Assembly (NCBI GenBank): GCA_019638515.1
Contig: JAHBTS010000003.1
Location: forward strand, 372,001-436,000
DNA: 64,000 nucleotides
DNA from: Chitinophagales bacterium
GTDB lineage: Bacteria; Bacteroidota; Bacteroidia; Chitinophagales; LD1
Direction: 5' to 3'
Shown here: positions 53,164-62,307 of the stretch, one piece after another
Layout of the letters: each line of letters opens with the position of its first letter
Position numbering within the stretch: the first letter of the stretch is position 1
The notes under the pieces: model-generated
Told to the model about the DNA's origin: nothing
Seen by the model: the letters and a program-made list of their open reading frames with translations, nothing else
Database searches by the model: none
Translations under genes and position numbers: made by a program

Positions 53164-53703
53164 TTAATTTACAACAATGCCATAGCTTGCTAAAAGCGAC
53201 TTATACTCGGGTGAATTTCTTCTGCGCATAGGTTCGTTTTTTACCAACTCTTGCAGTTTCATTACGCCATCTAAAATTTGTTCAGGGCGTGGTGGACAGC
53301 CAGGCACATACACATCTACCGGAATAATTTTATCTATTCCTTGCAGTACTGAATATGAATCGAACACACCTCCGCTGGTAGCGCAAGCGCCAACGGCAAT
53401 CACCCAACGCGGCTCCGCCATTTGTTCATATACTTGTCTTAACACAGGTCCCATTTTTTTGGCAATGGTTCCCATTACCAAAAGCATATCTGCCTGGCGG
53501 GGCGAAAATGAAGGGCGCTCGCTCCCAAACCGAGCTAAATCGTAAGTAGAGGCCATAGTTGCCATAAATTCTATACCGCAACATGAGGTAGCAAAAGGCA
53601 ACGGCCACAAACTTTTACTGCGCGCTAACCCCACTACTTGGTCTAACACTGTAAGTTGAAATCCTTCTCCGTTTATTGCCGGTGGCATTATTACATTGCT
53701 CAT
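53164..53703 (-). CDS. nuoB: NADH-quinone oxidoreductase subunit B (PSST)
   Basis: Carries the N2 [4Fe-4S] cluster next to the quinone site, 179 residues. Ligands: the vicinal pair in [28 protein letters not shown], and [17 protein letters not shown]. The block [23 protein letters not shown] is also diagnostic. Third-strand order nuoA-B-C-D is standard. 72 bp after nuoA. Confidence 0.97.
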   Translation of the reverse strand: MSNVIMPPAINGEGFQLTVLDQVVGLARSKSLWPLPFATSCCGIEFMATMASTYDLARFGSERPSFSPRQADMLLVMGTIAKKMGPVLRQVYEQMAEPRWVIAVGACATSGGVFDSYSVLQGIDKIIPVDVYVPGCPPRPEQILDGVMKLQELVKNEPMRRRNSPEYKSLLASYGIVVN

Positions 53704-53774
53704 ATTCTATATTTTATCTTAATCGTGCAAGCCACTTTGCGGGCATGATTACTTTATATTTTACTTCTTAGAAT

Positions 53775-54140
53775 TTACTCCCAGTCTAAAGCGCCTTTCT
53801 TAATAATATAATAAAAACCCACTAATAGCATGCCCATAAACAATATCATTTTAACCATGCCATCTGCTCCCATCTCACGAAAATTTACCGCCCAAGGATA
53901 GAGGAATATTACCTCCACATCGAACAGTACAAACAAAATAGCTACCAAGAAATATTTGATTGAAAAAGGAATTCTTGCATTGCCAAATTGCTCCACACCA
54001 CATTCAAAATTGGCATCTTTTACTTTTGAGTGCCTGCGTGGACCAATAAAGTGCGAAATTAAGATTGTTGCCCCTACAAAGCCAGCGGCAAACACAAACT
54101 GCATTACAATTGGAATGTATCCTGCAATAGAATTATTCAT
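53775..54140 (-). CDS. nuoA: NADH-quinone oxidoreductase subunit A
   Basis: Small membrane subunit of complex I, 121 residues with three helices (about 10-30, 62-82, 90-112). The loop after helix 1 has FECGVEQFGNARIPFSIKYF and the second helix LFVLFDVEVIFLYPWAV, which are the conserved family signatures. First gene of the leftward nuo operon, with an exact -7 box 23-30 bp upstream. Confidence 0.95.
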   Translation of the reverse strand: MNNSIAGYIPIVMQFVFAAGFVGATILISHFIGPRRHSKVKDANFECGVEQFGNARIPFSIKYFLVAILFVLFDVEVIFLYPWAVNFREMGADGMVKMILFMGMLLVGFYYIIKKGALDWE

Positions 54141-54162
54141 AACTGAAGATAGAAATGGGTTT

Positions 54163-54170
54163 CAAACGTA
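54163..54170 (-). promoter_or_regulatory. -7 box of the nuo operon
   Basis: On the minus strand TACGTTTG (54170-54163) is an exact TAnnTTTG, giving a leader of about 19 bases to the nuoA ATG. No obvious -33 box. Confidence 0.48.
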
Positions 54171-54362
54171 CATAAATTTTATTACGAAATATACATGGAA
54201 GTTGTTTTGATTTTCATCGGCAGCACAATTTGGCACAGAACATCCATTCCTACTTTTAGAATTAAAGTTGTAAAGTAAAGGCGGGATTAAAAACTAAATG
54301 TAATTTCGTGCCTCTATGAACACTAAAAGAGCCTAACTTTTTTAGATGGGGCAAACACCTTT

Positions 54363-55577
54363 ATGAACAATACACTTGTCTTGCTCACGGCAGCATTTCC
54401 GTATGGTAGCAGCGAACCCTTTTTAGAAACAGAAATAACGTACTTAGCTCAAGGCTTTAATCGTGTAGTAATTATTACTGCCGATACAAAAAACACTAAC
54501 ATAAGGGCGCTGCCCCCCAATTGCGAAGTGCTGCGAATGGATATTGATTTTACGGTAAAATTACGGCTGAAAAGTTTGCTAAATTACCTTAACCCCTTGG
54601 TAAAAGAAGAACTAACAACGGTTGAAAAAGCATATAGACTGCAACCCTCCAAAAGCATTTTAAAAACAATGCTTATTTCCTTAGAAAGGGGTGAAAAAAC
54701 AGCGCAGTTTATAGCACAACAACACTTTAACTACGCCACCACAGTTTTTTACAGCTATTGGTGCGATGATACTGCCCTAGGGTTGGCACTACTTTCCCAG
54801 AAACAACTTATAAAAGCAGTTTCCAGAATACATGGCTGGGACAGTTATTTTGAAAGAAGCCCTATAAATTACCTGCCATTTCGGCAATTTATTACAGAAC
54901 ACCTCCGCCAAATAATTTCTATTTCGCAAAATGGTATTGACTATGCCGCTACGCACTGGCAAGTAGATAAAAACAAGTTTCTTCTTTCGCGCTTGGGCAT
55001 AAATGGACAACAGCAATTGGATCTTCAAAAAGGCAATGAATTTACAATAATGAGCTGCTCCAATATAATTCCATTAAAACGAGTACACTTAATTGCCGAT
55101 GCGCTTCACCAAATTACCGATTACAAAATTAAGTGGATACATTTTGGCGATGGCACAGATATGCCAACACTTAAAACCCGGCTTACCACCTTACCCGGCA
55201 ACATAAAAGCAACATTAAGAGGCAGAATTCCAAATGTGGAAATATATGCTGCATACCATGCAGAAAAACCTCACTTGTTTATCAATGTAAGTTCATCGGA
55301 AGGTGTGCCTGTTTCGATAATGGAAGCCATGAGTTTTGGCGTGCCTTGCATGGCAACCAATGTGGGCGGCAATGGAGAAATTGTAACCAACGAAAACGGC
55401 TGCTTACTACCTTCTACACCAAGTGCCGATTTAATAGCACAAGAAATTAAACGCTTTATTGGCATGAGTTCTGCAACCTACACACAATATTCCAATGCGG
55501 CATTTCAAACATGGAATACAGCATATAATGCAGCCCAAAATTACACTGCACTTGTAAATAATTTAAAGAGTTTGTGA
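54363..55577 (+). CDS. Glycosyltransferase, GT4 (GT-B fold)
   Basis: A 404-residue sugar transferase. The N-terminal domain opens TLVLLTAAFPYGSSEPFLETEI, a phrase common in Bacteroidota surface polysaccharide GT4 enzymes. The C-terminal nucleotide-sugar domain has IMSCSNIIPLKRVHLIADAL, WIHFGDGTDMPTL, LRGRIPNVEIYAAYH, and LFINVSSSEGVPVSIMEAMS followed by GVPCMATNVGGNGEIV; the Glu in EGVPVSIMEA is the expected donor-binding residue. Divergent from nuoA. Substrates unknown. Confidence 0.93.
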   Translation: MNNTLVLLTAAFPYGSSEPFLETEITYLAQGFNRVVIITADTKNTNIRALPPNCEVLRMDIDFTVKLRLKSLLNYLNPLVKEELTTVEKAYRLQPSKSILKTMLISLERGEKTAQFIAQQHFNYATTVFYSYWCDDTALGLALLSQKQLIKAVSRIHGWDSYFERSPINYLPFRQFITEHLRQIISISQNGIDYAATHWQVDKNKFLLSRLGINGQQQLDLQKGNEFTIMSCSNIIPLKRVHLIADALHQITDYKIKWIHFGDGTDMPTLKTRLTTLPGNIKATLRGRIPNVEIYAAYHAEKPHLFINVSSSEGVPVSIMEAMSFGVPCMATNVGGNGEIVTNENGCLLPSTPSADLIAQEIKRFIGMSSATYTQYSNAAFQTWNTAYNAAQNYTALVNNLKSL

Positions 55578-55617
55578 GTATGCTTGGTGTTTAAAGCACT
55601 TGCTGCACACCTTGTTT

Positions 55618-56028
55618 CTATAAATCGTAATCGCCTGCAGCTTCGGGCTGGTACACTATTTCCTCTATTTTAATTTTAGTAAGTCCGGCAGGCACTACCC
55701 ACTCAATTTCATCTTGTACTTTATAGCCAATGAGCGCAGTAGCAATGGGCGAAAAAATAGAGATTTTATTTTCCTTGATATTAGCTTTATCGGGATATAC
55801 AATTTGAAATTGTACCACCTTATTGGTATTCAAAAAATTCAATTTTACAATTGAATTCATAGTTACCACATCGGCAGGAATGGCATCCGGCTCCACTATC
55901 TCGGCTGAACTCAATTCATTCAACAACTTTTCTGCTTCAACTTTATTTATAGTATTCAACTGCTTAGCATCGTTAACACTCTTCTTGATCCGCGCATAAT
56001 CTAATCTGGTTACTATCAATTTACTCAT
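55618..56028 (-). CDS. Rnk/GreA C-terminal-like RNA polymerase-binding protein
   Basis: A 136-residue protein: a short N-terminal helical part (about 1-45) and a C-terminal FKBP-like domain of the GreA/GreB/Rnk kind, seen in IVKLNFLNTNKVVQFQIVYPDKANIKENKISIFSPIATALIGYKVQDEIEW (read in pieces). SPIATALIGYKVGD is the Gre C-terminal signature. The N-terminal coiled coil is too short to reach the polymerase active site, so it resembles Rnk, which binds polymerase without cleavage-stimulating activity. Single leftward gene; converges on the glycosyltransferase. Confidence 0.82.
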   Translation of the reverse strand: MSKLIVTRLDYARIKKSVNDAKQLNTINKVEAEKLLNELSSAEIVEPDAIPADVVTMNSIVKLNFLNTNKVVQFQIVYPDKANIKENKISIFSPIATALIGYKVQDEIEWVVPAGLTKIKIEEIVYQPEAAGDYDL

Positions 56029-56320
56029 ACTTCAATAAAATAAAGGTTGCTAATAATATAAAACTTGCAAAACACAAGTTAAACGCAGCAAATATAATCC
56101 GATAAAACATATTCGCTTTTTTATGGCATTAAAGTTCTATAAAATCAGAAAAAGCAGCCATGCATACTTGGCTTGTTTACTACTGCCTTCTACATTTGGT
56201 TATTAACTATTTATTGTAGAAATCTATCGTTGAAAAGGGATTATACTTTTCTACATTCGTGGCAACTACTACACAAACACTTGCTGTTTTTTCAGCAATA
56301 AAAACAAATAGAATTTTATC

Positions 56321-58051
56321 ATGAAGTCATTGCTTGTTTACTTGGTTGCACTACTCAATTCCACCACACCTGCCAGTAAACTAGCCAACGAACCGCTGCC
56401 AGTTTTCCCGAAAGAAGATTTTCGTTCACCGGTAGATATTCCGGTATTGCTTGCGGGCAATTACGGAGAGCCGCGCAGGCTACACTTCCATACCGGCCTA
56501 GATATTCGCACCAACCAAATGGAAGGGTTGAATATTTACGCCATTGCCGATGGCTACGTGAGCCGAATAAATGTAAGCGGAGGCGGCTATGGCAAAGCCT
56601 TATACATTACGCACAAAAACGGTTACACTTCGGTATATGCCCACTTACAACGCTTTTCAGATAAAATTGAAAAACGCTTACAGCAAGAGCAATATGCCAA
56701 AGAATCGTTTAGTGTAGATTTTAGTTTAAACCCAAGCGAGTTGCCCGTAACACAAAGCGAAATTGTGGCACTAAGCGGCAACACCGGAGGTAGTGCCGGA
56801 CCTCACTTGCACTTTGAAATTCGCGACTCTTTAGAGCGCCCCATCAACCCAATGCTTTTTGGCTTTAATCCAAAAGACAACATAAAACCAATTATCAGTT
56901 TTTTAAAATTTTACCCTCAAGACGAAAGAAAATTTTACAGCACAGGCTATCGCGTCCGCACCGTTGGGTCTGGCGGAAAGTACCAGGTAGCAACAGGTTC
57001 GGTACTGTTGAATGCCGATGTGGTGAGTTTATCGGTAAATGCTTGGGATGCCATGAACGGCACCGGAAACCAAGTGGGTGTATATGGAATGAAACTGCAT
57101 GTAGATGGCGAAAAAAAGTTTGAATTCAACATGAACCGTATGGCATTTAGCGAAAAACGCTGTGTGCTCAGCCATGTAGATTATCCCATTTTTATGAATG
57201 AAGGAAGACGCAGTTTTCATAAATGCTTTGTAGATCCCGCTAATGAATGCCCATTATATACCGATGTGGTAAACAGAGGTATTATTGATTTAAGCGATGG
57301 AAAACCCAAGAAAGTATATATTGAAGTATATGATTTTGAAGGCAACACTTCTACCTGCGAGTTTACATTGCAAAAAAGCAATACCGCTACCACTTTTAAA
57401 ACACAAGAATTGAAATACAGCCAACTCCTTTTACCCTTTCAAAACAATGTGTTTAAAACCGAGGAAGTAACCTTCTCCATTCCCGAAAAATTTCTATTCG
57501 ATACCATTCCTTTTCAATACAAACAAACCGCTACTGCCGAGCCTTCGTTCTTCTCGGCTATTCACCACTTAGATAAATTCACCTCCATGCTTTTTGATTT
57601 TGCCTCGCTTATGATAAAAGCTACCAAACCATTACCTCCGGGAAAAGAAAACAAAGCAGTAGTAGTTTGGAAAAACGAGTTTGGAAGCTGGGTAAGCAAA
57701 GGAGGAAAATACGATGGCTCGTTTGTGAATACAAAGGTGCGGGAATTTGGCGATTACAGTATTAAAATTGATACTACACCACCGCGTATAACTCCATTTA
57801 ATATAGTTCCCGGTAGAAATATGCGTCCGCACAAAATGGTAATGTTTACCATTGGCGACAACCTGAGCGGCATTAAAGAATTTGATACTTACATTGACGA
57901 TAAGTGGGTAATTAGCGAATACGATGCCAAAAGAGCCAGACTCTTTCACAAACTCGATTTATCTATGCCACACGGCCAACACGAATTTAAAGTAGTGGTA
58001 GTAGATGAACGCGACAATAAGGCAACCTATACCGTAAAGTTCTTAATGTAA
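56321..58051 (+). CDS. M23 family metallopeptidase (LytM-type), secreted
   Basis: A 576-residue exported protein with a LytM zinc endopeptidase domain at about 40-170 near the N-terminus. Zinc ligands are His57 and Asp61 (HTGLD) and His164 (PHLHF); His108 and His162 complete the active site. This matches active peptidoglycan-hydrolase-type M23 domains. The remaining 400 residues are beta-rich, with a signal peptide at the start (SLLVYLVALLNSTTPA). It probably acts on the cell wall or on pentaglycine-like bridges, or is a scaffold in division as in EnvC. The lipid kinase gene at 58084 follows in the same direction. Confidence 0.9.
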   Translation: MKSLLVYLVALLNSTTPASKLANEPLPVFPKEDFRSPVDIPVLLAGNYGEPRRLHFHTGLDIRTNQMEGLNIYAIADGYVSRINVSGGGYGKALYITHKNGYTSVYAHLQRFSDKIEKRLQQEQYAKESFSVDFSLNPSELPVTQSEIVALSGNTGGSAGPHLHFEIRDSLERPINPMLFGFNPKDNIKPIISFLKFYPQDERKFYSTGYRVRTVGSGGKYQVATGSVLLNADVVSLSVNAWDAMNGTGNQVGVYGMKLHVDGEKKFEFNMNRMAFSEKRCVLSHVDYPIFMNEGRRSFHKCFVDPANECPLYTDVVNRGIIDLSDGKPKKVYIEVYDFEGNTSTCEFTLQKSNTATTFKTQELKYSQLLLPFQNNVFKTEEVTFSIPEKFLFDTIPFQYKQTATAEPSFFSAIHHLDKFTSMLFDFASLMIKATKPLPPGKENKAVVVWKNEFGSWVSKGGKYDGSFVNTKVREFGDYSIKIDTTPPRITPFNIVPGRNMRPHKMVMFTIGDNLSGIKEFDTYIDDKWVISEYDAKRARLFHKLDLSMPHGQHEFKVVVVDERDNKATYTVKFLM

Positions 58052-58083
58052 ACAATGCCCATCTTACAGCAACAGCTTACTGT

Positions 58084-58452
58084 ATGAAACGATTCCTAAA
58101 GAGTTTTCATTTTGCTTTGCAAGGTTGGCAAACCGCTCTAAGCGAGCAACCAAATTTACGTTTTCATTTAACGGCACTTTTGCTTGCTACCATACTTGGT
58201 TTAGCGTTTAACATCACTTTTTATGAATGGCTGGCAGTATTTATTGTAGCAGGATTGGTAATAACAGCCGAGCTCTTTAACTCTGCTATTGAAAAAGTAG
58301 TTGATTTAGCCTCGCCAAGCATACATCCGCTGGCAAAGCAAGCAAAAGACATTGCTGCCGGAGCAGTATTAGCAGCAGCAGCTACTGCTGCAGCAACAGG
58401 CATACTTATTTACGGAAAATACTTATTGCAGTTTTTAAGCGATTACCTATAG
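58084..58452 (+). CDS. Diacylglycerol/undecaprenol kinase family protein
   Basis: A 122-residue integral membrane lipid kinase with three helices (about 30-48, 52-72, 95-113). The family signature is ITAELFNSAIEKVVDLASPSIHP and AKQAKDIAAGAVLAAA. Gram-positive-like members phosphorylate undecaprenol, E. coli DgkA phosphorylates diacylglycerol; either fits a lipid-recycling role next to envelope genes. 32 bp after the M23 peptidase gene, so probably cotranscribed. Confidence 0.92.
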   Translation: MKRFLKSFHFALQGWQTALSEQPNLRFHLTALLLATILGLAFNITFYEWLAVFIVAGLVITAELFNSAIEKVVDLASPSIHPLAKQAKDIAAGAVLAAAATAAATGILIYGKYLLQFLSDYL

Positions 58453-58459
58453 CACACAT

Positions 58460-58897
58460 TTAGCTTTTTCCGGTGCTACCAAAACCACCTGCACCTCTAT
58501 TGCTATTGCTTAATACCTCTACTGCTTTCCACACTACTTGCTCGTGCTTTGCCACCACCATTTGTGCAATACGCTCACCATTGCGCACTTCAAAACTTTC
58601 GTTTGAAAGGTTAATAAGCGCCACCTTTAATTCACCTCGGTAATCGGCATCAATAGTTGCCGGAGTATTAGGCAGCGAAATACCATGCTTAAACGCCAAA
58701 CCACTGCGAGGGCGCAACTGTGCTTCGTAACCCAACGGTAATTCAATGTACAAACCCGTGGGAATTAACTTCCGTTCCAACGGTTGCAATACCACCGGCT
58801 CTTCGAGCCATGCACGAATATCCATGCCCGCAGCGCCTGCCGTTTCGTATGCCGGTAAAGCATGTGGCGACTTATTGATAATTTTAACCTCTAACAC
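58460..58897 (-). CDS. dut: dUTP diphosphatase
   Basis: Hydrolyses dUTP to dUMP to keep uracil out of DNA, 145 residues, trimer type. Motifs in order: AGMDIRAWL (motif 1), [12 protein letters not shown] (motif 2), [18 protein letters not shown] (motif 3, catalytic Asp), GERIAQMVV (motif 4), [12 protein letters not shown] (motif 5). Full length. Its start overlaps the end of the flippase gene by 14 bp, so it is cotranscribed with it, and it converges on the lipid kinase gene. Confidence 0.96.
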   Translation of the reverse strand: MLEVKIINKSPHALPAYETAGAAGMDIRAWLEEPVVLQPLERKLIPTGLYIELPLGYEAQLRPRSGLAFKHGISLPNTPATIDADYRGELKVALINLSNESFEVRNGERIAQMVVAKHEQVVWKAVEVLSNSNRGAGGFGSTGKS

Positions 58898-60353
58898 TTT
58901 GTAAATTTTTCTTTTCTAAAACAAAAACAATCCCCACAAATACCAAAAGCAATCCTATGGCAGCAACATTAGGATGCCATGTAAACCACCCAACATTTTT
59001 GTGAATAAAATAGATAGCACCACCCAACACCATATATCCCACCACTCTTACAACATCGTACGGCACCGGAAAATATTTTTGACCTAAGAAGTATGAAACC
59101 ACTGCCATAAAAATGTAACAAGCCAATGTAGCCCATGCTGCACCTTCGTAACCCATTTTAGGAACCAGCAGCAACAACAACACAACCGTAAGCACCGCAC
59201 CTGCCAAAGAAACCATTGCCCCGCTAAGTGTTCTATCTGTTAGCTTATACCAGATAGAAAGGTTTGTATAAATTCCAAAAAACATATTGGCAAACAGCAG
59301 TATTGGAACCACCCCTAAACCCGCCCTAAAATCATTTCCAATAAACAAACTGAAGTAATGGATAAACAACATTACCATTAAGAAAATAAACACACAAAAA
59401 ATAGTAAAATACAGCAACACATCTGCATACACTTTTCGCGAATTGCTTTTAGCAGCATGTGCAAAAAAGAATGGCTCTGCAGCATATCTAAATGCTTGAA
59501 TAAACAAATTCATAATAACACTCAGCTTGTAGCAAGCACCATAAATACCCAATGCCGCAAGATTCTGATGTGGTGTGCCGGGCAGCAGGTACTTTAAACT
59601 CATTCTATCCAACATTTCGTTTACAATACCAGCAAAACCAATAAGCACCATTGGTAGCGAATACCGTAGCATTTTCTTCAACAATGCAGCATCGAAACCA
59701 GCCAGCACCTGCTTCATTTGCGGCAGCAGCAACAACACTTTTACGCCACTCGCCAGCAAGTTTGAAATAAACACATACCCAACACCAATTGAAGGATTGT
59801 AACACGAAGCCAACCAAGCATTTCCACCCTCTAAAAATGCCTTACGGCACACTACTAAAAAGAAGATATTGCAACCAACATTCACACCTATTTCCACCAC
59901 CTTAATAGCAGCAAAACGCATTGCCTTATTTTCTGCCCGCAGCATGGCAAAAGGCAATGCTCCTATTGCATCCAATACCAATATCCAAGCAAACCATTCA
60001 ATATAAAATTCTAACCCCTGATACTGCATTGCAGCAGCTATAGGCGTAGAAAAGAACAATATGCACGATAAGAACAACACCGAGGTACACAACAAAAACC
60101 TAAAGGCGCTAGCAAATACCAACTCAGGCTTTTCTGCATCTTTTTGAAAACGGAAAAAACCCGTTTCTAATCCCAATGCCAATAGCACAGCAAAAAAACC
60201 GCTATACGCATACAATTCGGAATTAACCCCAAAATCGGAAGTAGAAAAAACCCTTGTATAAAGATAGGTAAGCAAATAGTTTAAGAACCTCCCTGCAATA
60301 CTGGGAATACCATAAATAAAAGTTTGCGAAGCAAGGCGCTTGAGCGGATTCAT
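58884..60353 (-). CDS. Oligosaccharide flippase / Wzx-like membrane protein
   Basis: A 489-residue polytopic membrane protein with 12-14 helices of the polysaccharide exporter (MOP/Wzx) superfamily. It opens [38 protein letters not shown], characteristic of flippases; [20 protein letters not shown] and VKAIALLF-like helices follow. It would move lipid-linked sugars across the inner membrane, matching the glycosyltransferases nearby. I start at ATG 60353; a frame running further upstream to 60698 would overlap the MORN gene on the other strand and has no family resemblance. Confidence 0.88.
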   Translation of the reverse strand: MNPLKRLASQTFIYGIPSIAGRFLNYLLTYLYTRVFSTSDFGVNSELYAYSGFFAVLLALGLETGFFRFQKDAEKPELVFASAFRFLLCTSVLFLSCILFFSTPIAAAMQYQGLEFYIEWFAWILVLDAIGALPFAMLRAENKAMRFAAIKVVEIGVNVGCNIFFLVVCRKAFLEGGNAWLASCYNPSIGVGYVFISNLLASGVKVLLLLPQMKQVLAGFDAALLKKMLRYSLPMVLIGFAGIVNEMLDRMSLKYLLPGTPHQNLAALGIYGACYKLSVIMNLFIQAFRYAAEPFFFAHAAKSNSRKVYADVLLYFTIFCVFIFLMVMLFIHYFSLFIGNDFRAGLGVVPILLFANMFFGIYTNLSIWYKLTDRTLSGAMVSLAGAVLTVVLLLLLVPKMGYEGAAWATLACYIFMAVVSYFLGQKYFPVPYDVVRVVGYMVLGGAIYFIHKNVGWFTWHPNVAAIGLLLVFVGIVFVLEKKNLQSVRG

Positions 60354-60450
60354 TTTACCTACACAAAAGTGGTTTTTTATCTGAAACATTTTATGCCATG
60401 TTGAAACATTGTGATTCATTATGCGTAAAGCAACACCAGAACCTTGAACC

Positions 60451-61281
60451 ATGAAAAACGCAGTACTACTTATTTCGTTGGCGCTATCTGTAAGCGCAAC
60501 CCAAGCACAACAAAGTTTTGCATCGCTCGATGAACCCGAAACGTATGTTCCCGGAAAATATACAGGTAAATACAATGATAAAGGCGAAAAACACGGGCAA
60601 GGGAAAGCCACTTTGGCAACCGGAGAAGTGTACGAAGGCAACTGGGAGAACGACAAACGCAACGGTTTCGGAAAAGCAAAAATGAAAGACGGCTCCACCT
60701 ATACCGGAGAATGGCAAAACAACCGAAGAGAAGGGCAAGGCATTTACACCTTTGTAAACGGAGATAAATACGTTGGCCTATTCGCAAACAATAAAATGCA
60801 CGGAGCAGGCATCTACTATTTTGCCAATGGCGACCGATACGAAGGCATATTTGGCGAAAGCGAAATTTCCGGAAAAGGCACCTTTGTGTATAAAAATGGC
60901 GACCGATACGAAGGTGAGTTTACAGAAGGTAGAAAACATGGAGCAGGAAAATACACCTTTGCCAATGGCAATATCTATGAAGGAAACTACGAAAACGACA
61001 GCCGCATTGGATTGGGCACCATGACCTTCCCCAATGGCGACAAATACAGTGGCGACTTTAAAGAAGGAAGAAGAACCGGAAAAGGCATATTTACATTTGC
61101 CAATGGCGACCGATACGAAGGCGAATTCTTAAATGGAATGATGCACGGATCGGGAACTTTCTACTGGGCAGATGGCGACCGCTTTGAAGGCTACTTTGTA
61201 AACAACAACAGAGAAACCGGAAGAATGTTTCGCAAATCTAACGAGCAGGTAAATGCCGCCATGGCAAGCGTTAGAAACTAA
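60451..61281 (+). CDS. Exported MORN-repeat protein
   Basis: A 276-residue exported protein: signal peptide at 1-19 (ending ATQAQ), then ten tandem MORN units of exactly 23 residues from about 36 to 265 (YEGxWxxxxxxGxGxxxxxxGd), the last one degenerate, and a short tail. MORN repeats form an elongated beta sheet that often binds lipids or membranes. The unbroken 69-bp period and near-identical stretches between units (for example around 60822, 60893 and 61098) suggest recent repeat exchange. Divergent from the flippase gene. Function unknown. Confidence 0.92.
   Translation: MKNAVLLISLALSVSATQAQQSFASLDEPETYVPGKYTGKYNDKGEKHGQGKATLATGEVYEGNWENDKRNGFGKAKMKDGSTYTGEWQNNRREGQGIYTFVNGDKYVGLFANNKMHGAGIYYFANGDRYEGIFGESEISGKGTFVYKNGDRYEGEFTEGRKHGAGKYTFANGNIYEGNYENDSRIGLGTMTFPNGDKYSGDFKEGRRTGKGIFTFANGDRYEGEFLNGMMHGSGTFYWADGDRFEGYFVNNNRETGRMFRKSNEQVNAAMASVRN
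60556..61245 (+). repeat. 69-bp tandem repeat coding for MORN units
   Basis: Ten consecutive 69-bp units with no indels code for 23-residue MORN repeats. Some units share long identical stretches; for example GGCGACCGATACGAAGG occurs at about 60828, 60898 and 61107. Confidence 0.8.
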
Positions 61282-61311
61282 CCAAACTCATTCACCTAAT
61301 TATATCAGAGC

Positions 61312-61333
61312 AAAGTCCCGGCAGCGGGACTTT
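61312..61333. terminator. Terminator between the MORN gene and the RES toxin gene
   Basis: AAAGTCCCG (61312-61320) pairs with CGGGACTTT (61325-61333), loop GCAG, followed by TT on the plus strand and preceded by few A. Serves the MORN gene mainly. Confidence 0.85.
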
Positions 61334-61350
61334 TTGCGTTCAAACATCAG

Positions 61351-61803
61351 CTACTTAAAATACCTTTCATCAAAATAAAAGTGCCGTTGCCATTTTATTT
61401 TCACCTTTTTAAAATCGCTGTGCTCAGGATTAAGCAATATATTCTGCTCAATAGGTAAAATTACCGAAGGCACCGCAAGCGCAACCGTTTTTCCCTGCCG
61501 AATCCAATCGTTTGCAATACCACAAAGCATATTGCTGCGTTCGGGCACACTCCAGTTTTGAGGCAAGGAAACTTCTTCTATTACCGCAACAGCAGCATCT
61601 ACTTCAATACAACTAATTACGAACGGAAACAAAATTTCTTCGCGCTTAAAATGCACCATCAACTCTAATACAGCTAACGAAGCCACATGCGAAGTGTACA
61701 CCATCGGCACGCCCGGCTTATTCCACCTGCCGCCAAAACGCTTTGCCCCCTCCCCACTTAAATCCGAAGCATACCGCTCCTTGCAAATTCTATACACCAA
61801 CAT
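61351..61803 (-). CDS. RES-domain toxin
   Basis: A 150-residue RES-family toxin; characterised members (MbcT, ParT, Res) degrade or use NAD+. Expected residues are visible: Arg5 in VYRICKERYA, Arg26 in FGGRWNKPG, Ser38 in VYTSHVASLAVLELMVH and Glu47 in the same run, with the typical C-terminal SVILPIEQNILLNPEHSDF. Length fits. The antitoxin gene lies 2 bp upstream in the same direction, as usual for this family. No frameshift or stop, so the pair looks intact. Confidence 0.93.
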   Translation of the reverse strand: MLVYRICKERYASDLSGEGAKRFGGRWNKPGVPMVYTSHVASLAVLELMVHFKREEILFPFVISCIEVDAAVAVIEEVSLPQNWSVPERSNMLCGIANDWIRQGKTVALAVPSVILPIEQNILLNPEHSDFKKVKIKWQRHFYFDERYFK

Positions 61804-61805
61804 AG

Positions 61806-62258
61806 CTAAGAATATACACCATGTTCAATTCTACCCAATAAACTACTTACCAATTGAAACCCAAATGCAGTATCTAAAAAAGAATGAGGTGTTTTAAAAT
61901 TTAAGGCCTGAATTTCGGACTTTAACCATTTGCCAAATGCTGTTTTAGATTCAAAAACATGCGCCCCAAATTGGATTAAACTATCTAAGAGAATTACCCT
62001 TTCGGAAAGCTCAACCGCCAACTTATCGGAATCGGAATAGCGCTGCCAAGTACGCTCAGAAATATGCAATATATAACACACATCACTAACCGATAACCCA
62101 ACAGACTCTGCCAATGCCATTGCTCTTTTCTTGGTTACGCCATTGCGCGATTGGGTAATAAACAAGTGCGCAGTAGGCTCTGGCGTGGTTACATAAGCAA
62201 CAGCCGGCTCAAAAAGAATATTGCCTACTTGAGTTTCTGAAGATTTATTGCGTTTCAT
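61806..62258 (-). CDS. Xre/MbcA/ParS-type antitoxin (DUF2384)
   Basis: A 150-residue antitoxin partner of the RES toxin. The N-terminal half has an Xre-like helix-turn-helix (KKRAMALAESVGLSVSDVCYILHISERTWQRYS); the C-terminal half is the DUF2384 toxin-binding region: FGAHVFESKTAFGKWLKSEIQALNF and LDTAFGFQLVSSLLGRIEHGVYS. It should repress its own promoter at the repeats in 62256-62295. Antitoxin-first order with 2 bp to the toxin is typical. Confidence 0.93.
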   Translation of the reverse strand: MKRNKSSETQVGNILFEPAVAYVTTPEPTAHLFITQSRNGVTKKRAMALAESVGLSVSDVCYILHISERTWQRYSDSDKLAVELSERVILLDSLIQFGAHVFESKTAFGKWLKSEIQALNFKTPHSFLDTAFGFQLVSSLLGRIEHGVYS

Positions 62259-62295
62259 TTGCGCGACATTTGGCGTAAATATAATGCCATTTGTC
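62256..62295 (-). promoter_or_regulatory. Operator-promoter of the RES/Xre pair
   Basis: GACATTTGGC (62265-62274) and GCCATTTGTC (62286-62295) form an inverted repeat (outer GACA/TGTC and TGGC/GCCA pair; the middle TT do not). Between them on the minus strand lies TATATTTA (62283-62276), a seven-of-eight -7 box, so a bound dimer would block the polymerase. CATTTG also occurs three times at 62256, 62267 and 62288, spaced 11 and 21 bp. Confidence 0.6.
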
Positions 62296-62307
62296 TAAAA
62301 ACGCAAA

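Noticed and set aside
56062..56080. Inverted repeat AACTTG / CAAGTT upstream of the Rnk-like gene
   Set aside because: Six-base arms with a seven-base A-rich loop are expected by chance in an A/T-rich gap, and no -7 box lies next to it.
60354..60698. A longer N-terminus for the flippase, starting at 60698
   Set aside because: The extra 115 residues overlap the MORN gene on the other strand and look random; the flippase family begins at [10 protein letters not shown].
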